Positions 26,454 through 35,872 of a stretch of DNA of 64,000 nt are shown piece after piece; within the stretch, counting starts at the first letter, position 1; each line of letters starts with the position of its first letter. The notes below the pieces were generated by a model that did not search any database, was not told the origin of the DNA, and saw only the letters and a list, made by a program, of their open reading frames with translations. The stretch comes from Zoogloeaceae bacterium (lineage in GTDB: Bacteria; Pseudomonadota; Gammaproteobacteria; Burkholderiales; Rhodocyclaceae). Location: contig JACKMA010000007.1 of the NCBI GenBank assembly GCA_024235635.1, positions 1 through 64,000 of the forward strand. Reading direction: 5' to 3'. A program made the position numbers and the translations under genes.

Positions 26454-27419
26454 GTGGCGCCGATGCTGGACTGGACCGACCGCTTCTATCGTTATTTCGC
26501 GCGGCTGATCTCGCAACACACCTGGTTGACCACCGAGATGGTCACCACCGGTGCACTGTTGCACGGCGACCGCGAGCGCTTTCTCGCGTTCGATCCGTCT
26601 GAGCTGCCGCTGGCGCTGCAACTGGGCGGCAGCGACCCGGATGCGCTGGCTAGATGCGCGCGACTGGCCGAGGCGCGAGGCTTCAGCGAGGTCAATCTGA
26701 ACGTCGGTTGTCCATCCGAACGCGTGCAGTCGGGCGCTTTCGGCGCCTGCCTGATGGCCGAGCCGTTGCTGGTCGGGCAGTGCCTGGCTGCGATGCGCGA
26801 CGCGGTGTCGCTGCCGGTCACGGTCAAGCACCGGATCGGCATCGATCGGGTCGAGGACTACGCTTTCCTGCGCGACTTCGTCGGCGAGGTCCACCGCCGG
26901 AGCGCATGCACGGTCTTCATCGTGCATGCGCGCAACGCGATCCTGAAGGGACTCTCACCGAAGCAGAATCGCGAGATTCCCCCGCTCAAGTATCCCTATG
27001 TCCATCGCCTGAAGCGGGATTTCCCGCAACTCGAGATCCTGATCAATGGCGGCATCCGCGACTGGCCTTCGATCGAATCTCAGCTCGACCATGTCGATGG
27101 CGTGATGATCGGTCGCGAGGCCTATCAGAACCCGTGGATCCTGGCCGAGGCGGACCGCCGGTTGTTCGGCGACGCTCATCCGCTGCCGCGACGGCGGGAC
27201 GTGATCGACGCGATGCAGCCCTTCCTGCGGCGGCAGATCGACGACGGGGTGCCGCTCAAGCACATGACCCGCCATCTGCTTGGCCTCTACCAGGGCATGC
27301 CGGGTGCGCGGCGCTGGCGCCGCACGCTGTCCGATCCGGTGATGATGCGCGACAACGATCCGGGCGTGGTGTTGCGGCTCGCCGACGAGATCGAGGAATC
27401 GCGCCGGCGCGCCGCCTGA
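26454..27419 (+). CDS. dusA: tRNA-dihydrouridine synthase, DusA-type
   Basis: A ~321-residue FMN enzyme that reduces uridines in the tRNA D-loop. APMLDWTDRFYRYF opens the barrel, VNLNVGCPSERVQSGAFGAC carries the catalytic cysteine, then VKHRIGID, FIVHARNAI, EILINGGIRDW and GVMIGREAYQNPW for FMN phosphate. The GTG at 26454 is the only standard start. It leaves almost nothing before the APM motif, while family members usually have about ten more residues (PPRRLAVAPM is encoded in frame), so a CTG upstream may really be used. It follows ubiK with almost no gap and is convergent with mobB, stop against stop. Confidence 0.94.
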   Translation: MAPMLDWTDRFYRYFARLISQHTWLTTEMVTTGALLHGDRERFLAFDPSELPLALQLGGSDPDALARCARLAEARGFSEVNLNVGCPSERVQSGAFGACLMAEPLLVGQCLAAMRDAVSLPVTVKHRIGIDRVEDYAFLRDFVGEVHRRSACTVFIVHARNAILKGLSPKQNREIPPLKYPYVHRLKRDFPQLEILINGGIRDWPSIESQLDHVDGVMIGREAYQNPWILAEADRRLFGDAHPLPRRRDVIDAMQPFLRRQIDDGVPLKHMTRHLLGLYQGMPGARRWRRTLSDPVMMRDNDPGVVLRLADEIEESRRRAA

Positions 27420-27938
27420 TCAGTCCGCTCGCCGGCCCCGGTCGGGCAATTCTGGCATCAGCTCGACGATGAAGCGGGCGATCGCCTCGCTGTCGTTGAG
27501 GTCGAGTATCGGCAGCGTCGCGTCGCATCGGCCGTCGGTCGCGACCGCGACCACCGTGGGGATTTCCGGGTGCAGGGCCGGCTTGCCGTTGGCCGGTCGC
27601 CAGACCTCGATCTTCGGAATCGGCGCCGCCTTGAAGCCTTCGACCAGGGCCAGGTCGCAGGGCGACAGCCTGGACACCAGATTGTCGAGATTCTCCTCCG
27701 GGTCGCGCCGCAACTCGCGCATCAGCACCCATCGCTCGGGACTCGCCAGCATCACCTCCTGGGCGCCGGCCCGACGGTGACGCCACGAGTCCTTGCCCGG
27801 CCGATCCACGTCGAAGCCGTGGTGGGCGCGCTTGATCACCGAGACCACCAGTCCGTGCAGGCTGAGCAGCGGGATCAGTGCTTCGATCAGCGTCGTCTTG
27901 CCTGAGCCCGAATAGCCGGCGATTCCGAGGATCTTCAT
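27420..27938 (-). CDS. mobB: Molybdopterin-guanine dinucleotide biosynthesis protein MobB
   Basis: A 172-residue P-loop GTP-binding protein. MKILGIAGYSGSGKTTLIEA holds Walker A; KRAHHGFDVDRPGKDSWRH is the family signature, and LALVEGFK the Walker-B-like segment. MobB supports MobA in attaching GMP to molybdopterin for molybdoenzymes. No other molybdenum-cofactor gene is nearby. The ATG at 27938 starts right at the P-loop domain; the longer upstream frame overlaps the divergent regulator and is rejected. Confidence 0.92.
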   Translation of the reverse strand: MKILGIAGYSGSGKTTLIEALIPLLSLHGLVVSVIKRAHHGFDVDRPGKDSWRHRRAGAQEVMLASPERWVLMRELRRDPEENLDNLVSRLSPCDLALVEGFKAAPIPKIEVWRPANGKPALHPEIPTVVAVATDGRCDATLPILDLNDSEAIARFIVELMPELPDRGRRAD

Positions 27939-28005
27939 GCCGCGGATTGTATGGGTGGCCGCAGGGTCTGGCAAAATCCGACGATCGAATCGAGCGGACG
28001 GTGCG

Positions 28006-29388
28006 ATGGAGGACGACAGGGCGGCATCGCCGGCCGAGGACCTCGGCAACTGGCGTGGCTATTCGGTGCTGATCGTCGACGACGAAGAGGGCATGCGCAG
28101 CTTCCTCGCGCGGGCGCTCAGCAACCGGTGTGGCCTGGTCGAAGCCGTGGCCAGCGTCGAGCACGCCACCGGGCTGCAGTCCCGCGTCCATTTCGATCTG
28201 ATCATCCTCGACATCGCCCTGCCCGGCATGTCAGGTATCGACTGGTTGAACGAGTTGCGGGCCAACGGATTCGCCGGCGACGTGGTGCTGATCACCGCCT
28301 TCGCCGACATGGAGATGGCGATCAATGCCCTGCGCGGCGGCGCGTCGGACTTCATCCTCAAACCGTTCCGCCTCGATCAGCTGCTGAATTCGATCAAACG
28401 TTGCTTCGAGCGCTCGCGCCTGAGCCGCGAGAACTTCATCCTGCGGCGCACCCTGGCCGGCCGGGGCGATCGGGTGCCGGGTCTGGTCGGCCAGTCCGAT
28501 CCGGTCAAGCAACTGCGCACGATGGTGCATCGGGTTGCCCCGATGCCGTCGACGGTCCTGCTGGCCGGCGAGTCGGGCACTGGCAAGGAGGTCTTGGCGC
28601 GGGCCCTGCACCAGCTCAGCCCGCGGGCCCAGTGTCCGTTCGTGCCGGTCAATTGCGCCGCGATCGCAGCCGAGCTGATCGAGAGCGAACTGTTCGGTCA
28701 TGTCAAAGGCGCCTTCACCGGCGCCTCGGAGCAGCGTAACGGCCTGTTCTACTACGCACACGGCGGCAGCCTGTTCCTCGACGAGATCAGCGAGCTGCCG
28801 CTGCAGATGCAGACCAAGCTGCTGCGCGTGATCGAGGAGCGCAAGGTGCGGCCGGTCGGCTCGGAAAAGGAAGTTCCGGTCGACGTGCGGATCATCGCCG
28901 CGACCAATCGCGACCTGTCGGCCGAGGTCGCCGAAGGCCGCTTTCGCCAGGACCTGTACTTCCGGCTTGCCGTGGTCGAACTGCACCTGCCGCCGCTGCG
29001 CGAACGCCTGGCGGACATTCCGTCGCTGGTCCAGCATTTCATGGGGGCCTTGTGCAGCCAGCTCGGCGTGGCCCCGTTGCCGCTGACCCATGCCCAGGTC
29101 CAGCGTCTGTCCGGCTATGGCTGGCCGGGCAATGTGCGCGAACTGAAGAATTTCGTCGAACGCTCGCTGATCCTGGGCAACTTCCCGGATCTCGTCGGCA
29201 ATGTGGCGGCGTCGGCCGGACAGCCGTCCGATGGCGACCTGACCCTGGCCGAACTGGAACGCAGGCACGCGCTGCAGGTCCTCGAGCGTGCCGGCGGCAA
29301 CAAGTCCGAGGCCGCCCGGCGCCTCGGGATCTCGCGCAAGACGCTCGAGCGCAAGTGTGCCGAATGGGGGCGTCCGCCCGGCGCCTGA
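28006..29388 (+). CDS. NtrC-family sigma-54-dependent response regulator
   Basis: A 460-residue regulator. The receiver (residues ~18-135) has YSVLIVDDEEGM, phospho-acceptor FDLIILDIALPGMSG and the KPFRLDQ lysine. The AAA+ domain has Walker A GESGTGKE, an intact GAFTGA loop (VKGAFTGAS), LFLDEISELPLQ and GWPGNVRELKN. A Fis-type helix-turn-helix ends it (GGNKSEAARRLGISRKTLE). It should activate -24/-12 promoters when phosphorylated. It is divergent from mobB and convergent with a two-receiver protein. The kinase partner is not certain; the hybrid kinase at 30357 is nearest. Confidence 0.94.
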   Translation: MEDDRAASPAEDLGNWRGYSVLIVDDEEGMRSFLARALSNRCGLVEAVASVEHATGLQSRVHFDLIILDIALPGMSGIDWLNELRANGFAGDVVLITAFADMEMAINALRGGASDFILKPFRLDQLLNSIKRCFERSRLSRENFILRRTLAGRGDRVPGLVGQSDPVKQLRTMVHRVAPMPSTVLLAGESGTGKEVLARALHQLSPRAQCPFVPVNCAAIAAELIESELFGHVKGAFTGASEQRNGLFYYAHGGSLFLDEISELPLQMQTKLLRVIEERKVRPVGSEKEVPVDVRIIAATNRDLSAEVAEGRFRQDLYFRLAVVELHLPPLRERLADIPSLVQHFMGALCSQLGVAPLPLTHAQVQRLSGYGWPGNVRELKNFVERSLILGNFPDLVGNVAASAGQPSDGDLTLAELERRHALQVLERAGGNKSEAARRLGISRKTLERKCAEWGRPPGA

Positions 29389-29400
29389 CCGGGCGCCGCC

Positions 29401-30201
29401 TCAGTGGGCCAGTGCCTCGGCCAGCAGGCGCCGGATCGTGGCCTGATCGAAGGACTTGTCGCAAATGGCCGACACGCCGGCGCGCTCGACTGCTGCCAGC
29501 CGCGTCTCGTCCGCTTCGCTGGTCAGCATCAGCACCGGCACGGAACTCTGCCAGCTCTGGCTGCGGATGTACTCGACCAGGCGGTGACCGTCCATCTCGG
29601 GCATGTTGTAGTCGGTGATCACCAGGTCGACCATGGTCTCGGCCAGCAGCGTCACCGCCTCGACGCCGTTGACGGCCTCGCAGATCCGGCGCACGCCGAG
29701 TTCCTCCAGCATGCGCCGATAATGGCCCAGGCTCGTGCGGCTGTCGTCCACCAGCAGCACCCTCAGGCTTTCTGGATCCAGGTCGTCGAGGCTGACATCC
29801 CGCCGCCGGTGGTCGACCGCACCGAACAATGCGCGCTGCAACTGGTGGGGGCCGAAGGGCTTGGGCAGGATCGAGCAGGCGCCGGCCTGCCGCACCGCCT
29901 CGAGCCGCTGTGGTCGGGTCTCGCTGGAAACCAGGATGAAGGGGATGTGTCGCAGGTCGGGATGCCTGCGCATCGCCGTCACCAGTTCGGTGCCGGACAT
30001 GTCCGGCAGGTGGAGGCTGCTGACCACCAGATCGGGCCGCAGCGAAGCCATCGCTGCCAATGCTTCGCGACCGGAAGCGGATACCTCCGGCACCGACAGG
30101 CCCTGCTGTTCGAGCAGGCGCCGGATCAGCGTCGATTGGGCGCGGGAAGGTTCGACCAGCACGACCCGCAGATCCTTGAAGTCAGGCGATGGCGTCATCA
30201 T
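29401..30201 (-). CDS. Two-receiver protein with a degenerate first receiver
   Basis: A 266-residue protein of two receiver domains and no output domain. Receiver 2 (about residues 145-262) is normal: LRVLLVDDSRTS, LVITDYNMPEMDG with the phospho-Asp, and a DKSF lysine. Receiver 1 (residues ~10-130) has VLVEPSRAQ in place of the acidic pair, and LVVSSLHLPDMSG, where Ser replaces the phospho-acceptor Asp, so it cannot be phosphorylated in the usual way. It probably serves for dimerisation or docking. The gene lies between an NtrC-like regulator and a hybrid kinase and may be the middle of a phosphorelay. The start is one of two adjacent ATGs (30201 or 30198). Confidence 0.9.
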   Translation of the reverse strand: MMTPSPDFKDLRVVLVEPSRAQSTLIRRLLEQQGLSVPEVSASGREALAAMASLRPDLVVSSLHLPDMSGTELVTAMRRHPDLRHIPFILVSSETRPQRLEAVRQAGACSILPKPFGPHQLQRALFGAVDHRRRDVSLDDLDPESLRVLLVDDSRTSLGHYRRMLEELGVRRICEAVNGVEAVTLLAETMVDLVITDYNMPEMDGHRLVEYIRSQSWQSSVPVLMLTSEADETRLAAVERAGVSAICDKSFDQATIRRLLAEALAH

Positions 30202-30356
30202 TGCGTCCGTAGCGAGATTCACCGCTGGAAGTACGGGCGTTCTCGCGTGACCTTTAGCTGGCCGTACCACTGCGCGCTGCGCCTGAAGGGCTTCAGTTGC
30301 CCGGCGCCATTGCCGTTGATCACGGTCTGATAGGCAGATTCGGGTACCCTTGAGCG

Positions 30357-33083
30357 ATGGACGAGGATCGCGCCGCGTCCCCATACACCTTTCCCGCCGA
30401 ATTGCTCGGGCGGTTGGGCATCTGCGTCTGGTCGGCCGACCTTGCCTCACGGGCGCTGGCGATCGACGATGACACGGGTCTCGGACTGGACGACTGGCTG
30501 GCCTCGTTGATGCCCGAGGATCGGCGACGCGTCGAACACGCGCTCTCGCAGACCGGCTGCTTCGATCTCGAATTGGTCGTTCCGGCGTCGCCGGGCCGGC
30601 AGCGGATGCGCTGGCGTGGCCGTTGCCGTGACGGTCGCTGCGACGCGCTGCTCGAGCCGCTCGCCCCGCGCTCGGACGACCCGTCCGAACTCGACCAGCG
30701 TTGGCGATCGGCGGTCGAAGGCAGCGGTCTGGGCGTCTGGGACTGGCATCCGGCGACCGGCGAGGTCTATTTTTCGCCGCTGTGGAAGGCGATGATCGGC
30801 TATGCCGACGACGAGTTCGCGGCCAGTTTCGAGAACTGGTCGGGCGCCATGCATCCCGACGACCGCGACGCGGTGATGGCGAGGCTGGCCGATCACCTCG
30901 AAGGGCGGGATCCCGAGTATCGGGTCGATTTCCGCATGCGTCACAAGCTGGGCCACTGGCACTGGATCCAGACCCGCGGACTGGTGGTCGAGCGTGACCC
31001 GGGCGGACATCCGCTGCGCATGGTCGGCATCCACATGGACATCCACGAGCGCAAGCAGGTCGAAGAGCGCCTGCGTGCGTCGGAGGATGCCTTCAACCGG
31101 GCCCAGGCGGTGGCCCGTCAGGGCAGCTGGACGCTCGACCTTGCCAGCGGTGAACTGGTGTGGACGGCCGAGACCTACCGACTGTTCGGCTTGCCGATCG
31201 GTGCCCGTATCACTATCAAGGATTTCCGTGACTGCGTCGTCGCCGAAGATCTGCCCCTGATCGATGGCGCCTGGGCCGCCGCCCTCAAAGGGTTACCGTA
31301 CTTCGTCGAACACCGGATCGCGGTCGCGGGACGCATTCGCTGGATGCTCGAGAGGGCCGAGATCCGTTTCGGCGAGGACGGTCAGGCCGTCAACGCGGTC
31401 GGAACGGTCGAGGACATCACCGAACGGCGGGAGGCCCAGGATGCGCTTCACGAGAGCGAGCAGCGGTTTCGTGCGCTGTTCCGCGATTCCGCGTTGCCGA
31501 GCATCCTGCTGGACGGGGACCGGGTGATCGATGGCAATCAGGCGGCGCTCAGATTGCTCGGTGTGCGCGACACGTCGGATCTGGTTGGCCGCTCCGTGGT
31601 GGAATTGTCACCGCCATGCCAACCTGACGGCGCATGCTCGGTGGCGAAGGCCCAGGCCATGATCGACCGCGCCCATGCGGAAGGAAACCATCGTTTCGAG
31701 TGGCAGCACCTGAAATCCGACGGCACGCCCTTTACCGCCGACATCACGCTGACGCCGATCGTGCGCGAGGGGCGACCGCTGCTTCACGTGGTGATCCAGG
31801 ACATCACCGAAATCCGGCGCGAAGAGGCCGAACTCGCCCATTACCGCGCCCAGCTGGAGCAACTGGTCGAAACCCGGACCACCGAGCTGGTCTCTGCCCG
31901 TGACGCGGCGGAGGCCGCGAACCGCGCCAAGAGTGCCTTTCTCGCCAACATGAGCCACGAGATCCGCACGCCGATGAACGCGATCATCGGACTCGCCCAC
32001 CTGCTCAAGCGCGGCCTGTCGGCGCCGCGCCAGATCGACCAGCTCGAAAAGCTGACGGCGGCCGCCCAGCATCTGCTCGGACTGATCAACGATGTGCTCG
32101 ACCTGTCGAAGATCGATGCCGGCGAGATGAGCGTGATCACCGTCGAGTTCGCCTGCGCAGACCTGATGACCACGGTCGAGGATCTGATCGGCGAACTCGC
32201 GCGTGCCAAGGGTCTCCGGCTGTCGGTCGAAGTCGACGATCGCCTGCCGGTGCGCGTGCGCGGCGACGAGATGCGGCTCGGGCAGATCCTGATCAATCTC
32301 GCCAGCAACGCCGTCAAGTTCACCCACCGGGGCCAGGTGTCGATCGCGGCGCGGCTCGTCAGTGGCGGCGAGACACGGCTGCGCGTGCGCTTCGAGGTCG
32401 CGGACAGCGGAATCGGCATAGATTCGGAGCAGGCCGAACGGATCTTCCTGCCATTCTCCCAGGCGGACACGACGACGACGCGGGAATTCGGCGGCACCGG
32501 GCTCGGGCTGGCGATCAGCCGCAGGCTGGTGGGATTGATGGACGGCGAGATCGGCGTCGACAGTCGGCCGGGCGAGGGCAGCCGGTTCTGGTTCGAGGTG
32601 ACACTGGATGCGGCCAACTCGACCGTGGGCGACGCGCCGCGCGACGTGTACGATGCCGGCGCGACCCCGCCGCCGTTGGACGATGCGATCGCGGGTCGCC
32701 GGATCCTGCTGGCCGAGGACAATGTGGTCAATCAGGAAGTCGTGCTGGAACTGCTGTCCGATACCGGCGCGCGCATCGACGTCGCGGCCAATGGCGCGGA
32801 GGCGGTCGCGGCCGCCGGTGCCAGGCCCTACGATCTGATTCTGATGGACATGCAGATGCCGGTGCTCGACGGACTGCAGGCCACCCGCAGGATCCGGCAG
32901 CTACCCGGCTATGCCGACGTGCCGATCCTGGCGATGACGGCCAATGCATACGACGAAGACCGTGAACAATGTCTCGAAGTAGGCATGAATGGACACATCC
33001 CAAAGCCGGTGGATCCCGACCAACTGGTGGCAGAGTTGCAACGTTGGCTGTCGCTGACCGCCGTGGAGGCGGTGATGCGCTGA
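30357..33083 (+). CDS. Hybrid sensor histidine kinase with PAS domains and receiver
   Basis: A 908-residue cytoplasmic kinase without membrane helices. It has three or four PAS/PAC domains (near residues 115-235, 245-360 and 365-490), a coiled linker, an H-box NMSHEIRTPMNAIIGLAHLL near residue 532, and an HATPase domain with NLASNAVKFTH, DSGIGI and GTGLGLAISRRLV. The C-terminal receiver has LLAEDNVVNQE near 782 and phospho-Asp in DLILMDMQMPVLDG near 829. It is divergent from the two-receiver gene with 155 bases between. The intact receiver of that protein is a natural phosphate target. PAS content suggests sensing inside the cell. Confidence 0.95.
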   Translation: MDEDRAASPYTFPAELLGRLGICVWSADLASRALAIDDDTGLGLDDWLASLMPEDRRRVEHALSQTGCFDLELVVPASPGRQRMRWRGRCRDGRCDALLEPLAPRSDDPSELDQRWRSAVEGSGLGVWDWHPATGEVYFSPLWKAMIGYADDEFAASFENWSGAMHPDDRDAVMARLADHLEGRDPEYRVDFRMRHKLGHWHWIQTRGLVVERDPGGHPLRMVGIHMDIHERKQVEERLRASEDAFNRAQAVARQGSWTLDLASGELVWTAETYRLFGLPIGARITIKDFRDCVVAEDLPLIDGAWAAALKGLPYFVEHRIAVAGRIRWMLERAEIRFGEDGQAVNAVGTVEDITERREAQDALHESEQRFRALFRDSALPSILLDGDRVIDGNQAALRLLGVRDTSDLVGRSVVELSPPCQPDGACSVAKAQAMIDRAHAEGNHRFEWQHLKSDGTPFTADITLTPIVREGRPLLHVVIQDITEIRREEAELAHYRAQLEQLVETRTTELVSARDAAEAANRAKSAFLANMSHEIRTPMNAIIGLAHLLKRGLSAPRQIDQLEKLTAAAQHLLGLINDVLDLSKIDAGEMSVITVEFACADLMTTVEDLIGELARAKGLRLSVEVDDRLPVRVRGDEMRLGQILINLASNAVKFTHRGQVSIAARLVSGGETRLRVRFEVADSGIGIDSEQAERIFLPFSQADTTTTREFGGTGLGLAISRRLVGLMDGEIGVDSRPGEGSRFWFEVTLDAANSTVGDAPRDVYDAGATPPPLDDAIAGRRILLAEDNVVNQEVVLELLSDTGARIDVAANGAEAVAAAGARPYDLILMDMQMPVLDGLQATRRIRQLPGYADVPILAMTANAYDEDREQCLEVGMNGHIPKPVDPDQLVAELQRWLSLTAVEAVMR

Positions 33084-33255
33084 TCGGTGGCAGGCGACGG
33101 CTGCCGGCAATGGCCGCGGCGCGTCCGACCGACCGGGCATTGCATCATGGCCCTCGAGGCCGGGGCTGTGGCTAGAATGCAGGAGTTCGCCGCGTGAGCC
33201 TGCGGCGGCGTGAGGCAAATCGGGAAAGCCGCGGGCGCGGCGCGAGGAGGCAGGG

Positions 33256-35508
33256 ATGGCAGGATCCGAGGTCTACAAGCTGGTCTCGCCGTTGGGCGAA
33301 GACCTGTTGTTCTACCGCATGCGCGCGGTCGAGGGCCTGTCCAGGGTCAGTTGCTTCGAGCTCGAGTGTCTCAGCGAGAACGACGCCATCACCGTCGACG
33401 ACATCCTGGCGCAGAACGTCCATGTCGAGATGAAGATGCCGGACGAGTCGCTGCGTTTCTTCGCCGGCTACGTCACGCGCTTTGCCCAGGCCGGCACCCA
33501 CGGCCGGTACCATGTCTATCGCGCCACCGTCCATGCCTGGATGTGGTTTCTCACCCGCACCGCGGACTGCCGGATATTCCAGGAAAAGACCGTCCCCGAC
33601 ATCGTCAAGGAGGTGTTCGCCGATCATCCGACGGCGGACTTCGAGGACCGGCTGAGCGGCAATTACGAGGCACGGGAATATTGCGTCCAATACCGTGAGA
33701 CCGACTTCAATTTCGTCAGCCGACTGCTCGAGGAAGAAGGCATCTACTATTACTTCGAATTCGACGGCGACCAGAACAAGCTGATCCTGGTGGATTCGAT
33801 GGAGACCCACTCGCCGTTTCCCGGCTACGACCAGGTTCCCTTCATCAAACCCAGCGGCGTCGGCCGCAGCGAACTCGAGAACATCGCGCACTGGGAATTC
33901 CGGCGCGAGGTCAAGCCCGGCAAATGGGCGCACACCGATTACGATTTCAAGAAGCCCAACGTCAAGCTCGACGCCAAGTCGCTGATCGAGCGTGGACATG
34001 CCCATGCCGACTACGAGGTGTTCGACTTTCCCGGCGAATACCTGGCCAAGAGCGAAGGCGACGCGTATGCCAAGACCCGGATCGAGGAAGTCCATCGTGG
34101 CTACGAGGTGGCCGAAGGTTCCGGCAATCCCCGCGGCATTGCGGTCGGCTGCCGCTTTGCCGTCTATGGCCACCCGCGGGCAGACCAGAACGCCGAATAT
34201 CTGGTGACGCGTTCCGAAATGAACTGCCAGGCCGAGGGCTTCGAGAGTGACGGCCTGGGCGGTGCGACCTACGACATCGTCTTCGGCGCCCTCAATACCG
34301 AGCACGCCTTTCGTCCGGAGCGGCGCACCCCGCGCCCGCTGGTCAAGGGGCCGCAGACTGCGGTGGTGGTCGGGCCTGCCGGCGACGAGATCCACACCGA
34401 CGAATACGGCCGCGTCAAGGTCCAGTTCTTCTGGGACCGATACGGCAACAACGACGAGAACAGCTCGTGCTGGATGCGGGTCAGCCACCCCTGGGCCGGC
34501 AAGAACTGGGGCATGATCGCGATTCCGCGCATCGGTCAGGAGGTCATCGTCGAGTGCCTCGAAGGCGATCCGGACCGGCCGATCATCACCGGACGGGTCT
34601 ACAACGCCAACCAGATGCCGCCTTACGACCTGCCGGCAAACGCGACCCAGACCGGCATCAAGTCGCGCTCTTCGAAGGGCGGTGGTGCCGCTAACTTCAA
34701 CGAGATCCGATTCGAGGACAAGAAGGGCTCCGAACAGGTCTATGTCCATGCCGAACGCAACATGGACACGATGATCGAAGCCGACGAAACGCTGACCGTC
34801 GGTCACGACCGCACCAAGAAGGTCGGCAACGACGAGGACACCGAGATCGGCAACAACCGCACCGAACAGGTTGCGGCCAACGAGTCGATCACGATCGGCG
34901 GCAGTCGCACCGAAAAGGTCGCCGGCAAGGAAGACATCACGATCGGTGCCAGCCGCACCGAGAAGGTCGGCGCCACCGAGAGCGTGACCATCGGCGCGGC
35001 GCGCACGACCAAGATCGGCGGGGCCGACTCACTGACCATCGCCGCCGCCCAGTCGACCACGATCGGGGCGGCGCAGTCGATCACCGTCGGCGCGGCCTAT
35101 TCGCTGACCGCCGGCGCCACCATCTCGATGACCTGTGGCGCTGCCGCCAGCATTACCGCAGCCGCCGGCATCAATCTCACCACCGGCGCGGCGATCAACG
35201 TCATGGCGCCGGCTGGCGTCAATCTGCTCGCCGGCACCCAGGTGAATGGCCTGACCTCGAACGAGAGCTGGTTGAAGGGCATTGCCTACGGGGTCACCGG
35301 CGTCGTCACCGAGATGAAGGGCGTCGTCATGGAGGTGGTCGGGGTCAAGACCGAAGCGGTGACGACCAAGGCCGAAAACGTGGCGTTCGAGAACAAGGTC
35401 GCCGCCCTCGAGAAGGTCGCGGCGGGACTGCAGATGATCAACCCGGTGACCAAGATCACGCAGGGTGCGCTGGCGCTGCGCCAGGCCGCGATGCAGATCT
35501 TCTCCTGA
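33256..35508 (+). CDS. vgrG: Type VI secretion tip protein VgrG (TssI)
   Basis: A 750-residue spike protein. The N-terminal gp27-like part (residues 1-370) has CFELECLSENDAI and FNFVSRLLEEEGIYYYFEF. The gp5 OB-fold is marked by TDEYGRVKVQFFWDRYG and WMRVSHPWAGKNWGM, followed by GDPDRPIITGRVYNANQMPP. From about residue 500 a long beta-helix needle of short repeats (TIGASRTEKVG type) runs to ~residue 655, then a helical tail of ~100 residues (EMKGVVMEVVGVKTE) that may hold an adaptor or cargo. No known toxin domain is seen. GAGGAGGCAGGG precedes the ATG. It heads a run of adaptor genes. Confidence 0.96.
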   Translation: MAGSEVYKLVSPLGEDLLFYRMRAVEGLSRVSCFELECLSENDAITVDDILAQNVHVEMKMPDESLRFFAGYVTRFAQAGTHGRYHVYRATVHAWMWFLTRTADCRIFQEKTVPDIVKEVFADHPTADFEDRLSGNYEAREYCVQYRETDFNFVSRLLEEEGIYYYFEFDGDQNKLILVDSMETHSPFPGYDQVPFIKPSGVGRSELENIAHWEFRREVKPGKWAHTDYDFKKPNVKLDAKSLIERGHAHADYEVFDFPGEYLAKSEGDAYAKTRIEEVHRGYEVAEGSGNPRGIAVGCRFAVYGHPRADQNAEYLVTRSEMNCQAEGFESDGLGGATYDIVFGALNTEHAFRPERRTPRPLVKGPQTAVVVGPAGDEIHTDEYGRVKVQFFWDRYGNNDENSSCWMRVSHPWAGKNWGMIAIPRIGQEVIVECLEGDPDRPIITGRVYNANQMPPYDLPANATQTGIKSRSSKGGGAANFNEIRFEDKKGSEQVYVHAERNMDTMIEADETLTVGHDRTKKVGNDEDTEIGNNRTEQVAANESITIGGSRTEKVAGKEDITIGASRTEKVGATESVTIGAARTTKIGGADSLTIAAAQSTTIGAAQSITVGAAYSLTAGATISMTCGAAASITAAAGINLTTGAAINVMAPAGVNLLAGTQVNGLTSNESWLKGIAYGVTGVVTEMKGVVMEVVGVKTEAVTTKAENVAFENKVAALEKVAAGLQMINPVTKITQGALALRQAAMQIFS

Positions 35509-35515
35509 GGTCCGG

Positions 35516-35866
35516 ATGGCAAGTTCCAACAACTGGCTGCTGGTAGCCGTCATCGTGGCGCTGTTCGTCGGCGTCGTGGTGTTCGGCCAGGTCGGCGCAG
35601 ACAAGGACGCCAAGCTGCGGCGCGACGGTATCGTGGCCAGCGGCCGCGTGATCGAGGCACGCCAGACCGGCAGCTGGGTCAACAACAATCCGGTGCTCGA
35701 ACTCGATCTCGAGGTCGATCGCGGCGGCGAGCGCTACCGGGCGACCCTCAGTGCGATGGTGCCGCAGGTGAACCTCGCTGCGGTGCAGCCGGGCGCGGTG
35801 CTGCGACTGCGCGTCGCCCCGGATGATGGCAGCCGCATCGTGCTCGACGAATCCTGGGCCCGCTGA
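35516..35866 (+). CDS. Small membrane-anchored protein in the vgrG cluster (DUF3592-like)
   Basis: A 116-residue protein. One hydrophobic helix at residues 6-25 (NWLLVAVIVALFVGVVVFGQ) is followed by a small beta-rich domain (GIVASGRVIEARQTGSW ... RYRATLSAMV) resembling the DUF3592 pattern. It starts seven bases after vgrG and ends seven bases before the DUF2169 gene, so it belongs to the same transcript. Its role in secretion is unknown; the family call is tentative. Confidence 0.7.
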   Translation: MASSNNWLLVAVIVALFVGVVVFGQVGADKDAKLRRDGIVASGRVIEARQTGSWVNNNPVLELDLEVDRGGERYRATLSAMVPQVNLAAVQPGAVLRLRVAPDDGSRIVLDESWAR

Positions 35867-35872
35867 ATTTCC

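Noticed and set aside
34740..35225. Possible DNA tandem repeat or CRISPR-like array inside vgrG
   Set aside because: The repetition is at protein level (beta-helix repeats of the VgrG needle) and in frame; no conserved direct repeats with unique spacers.
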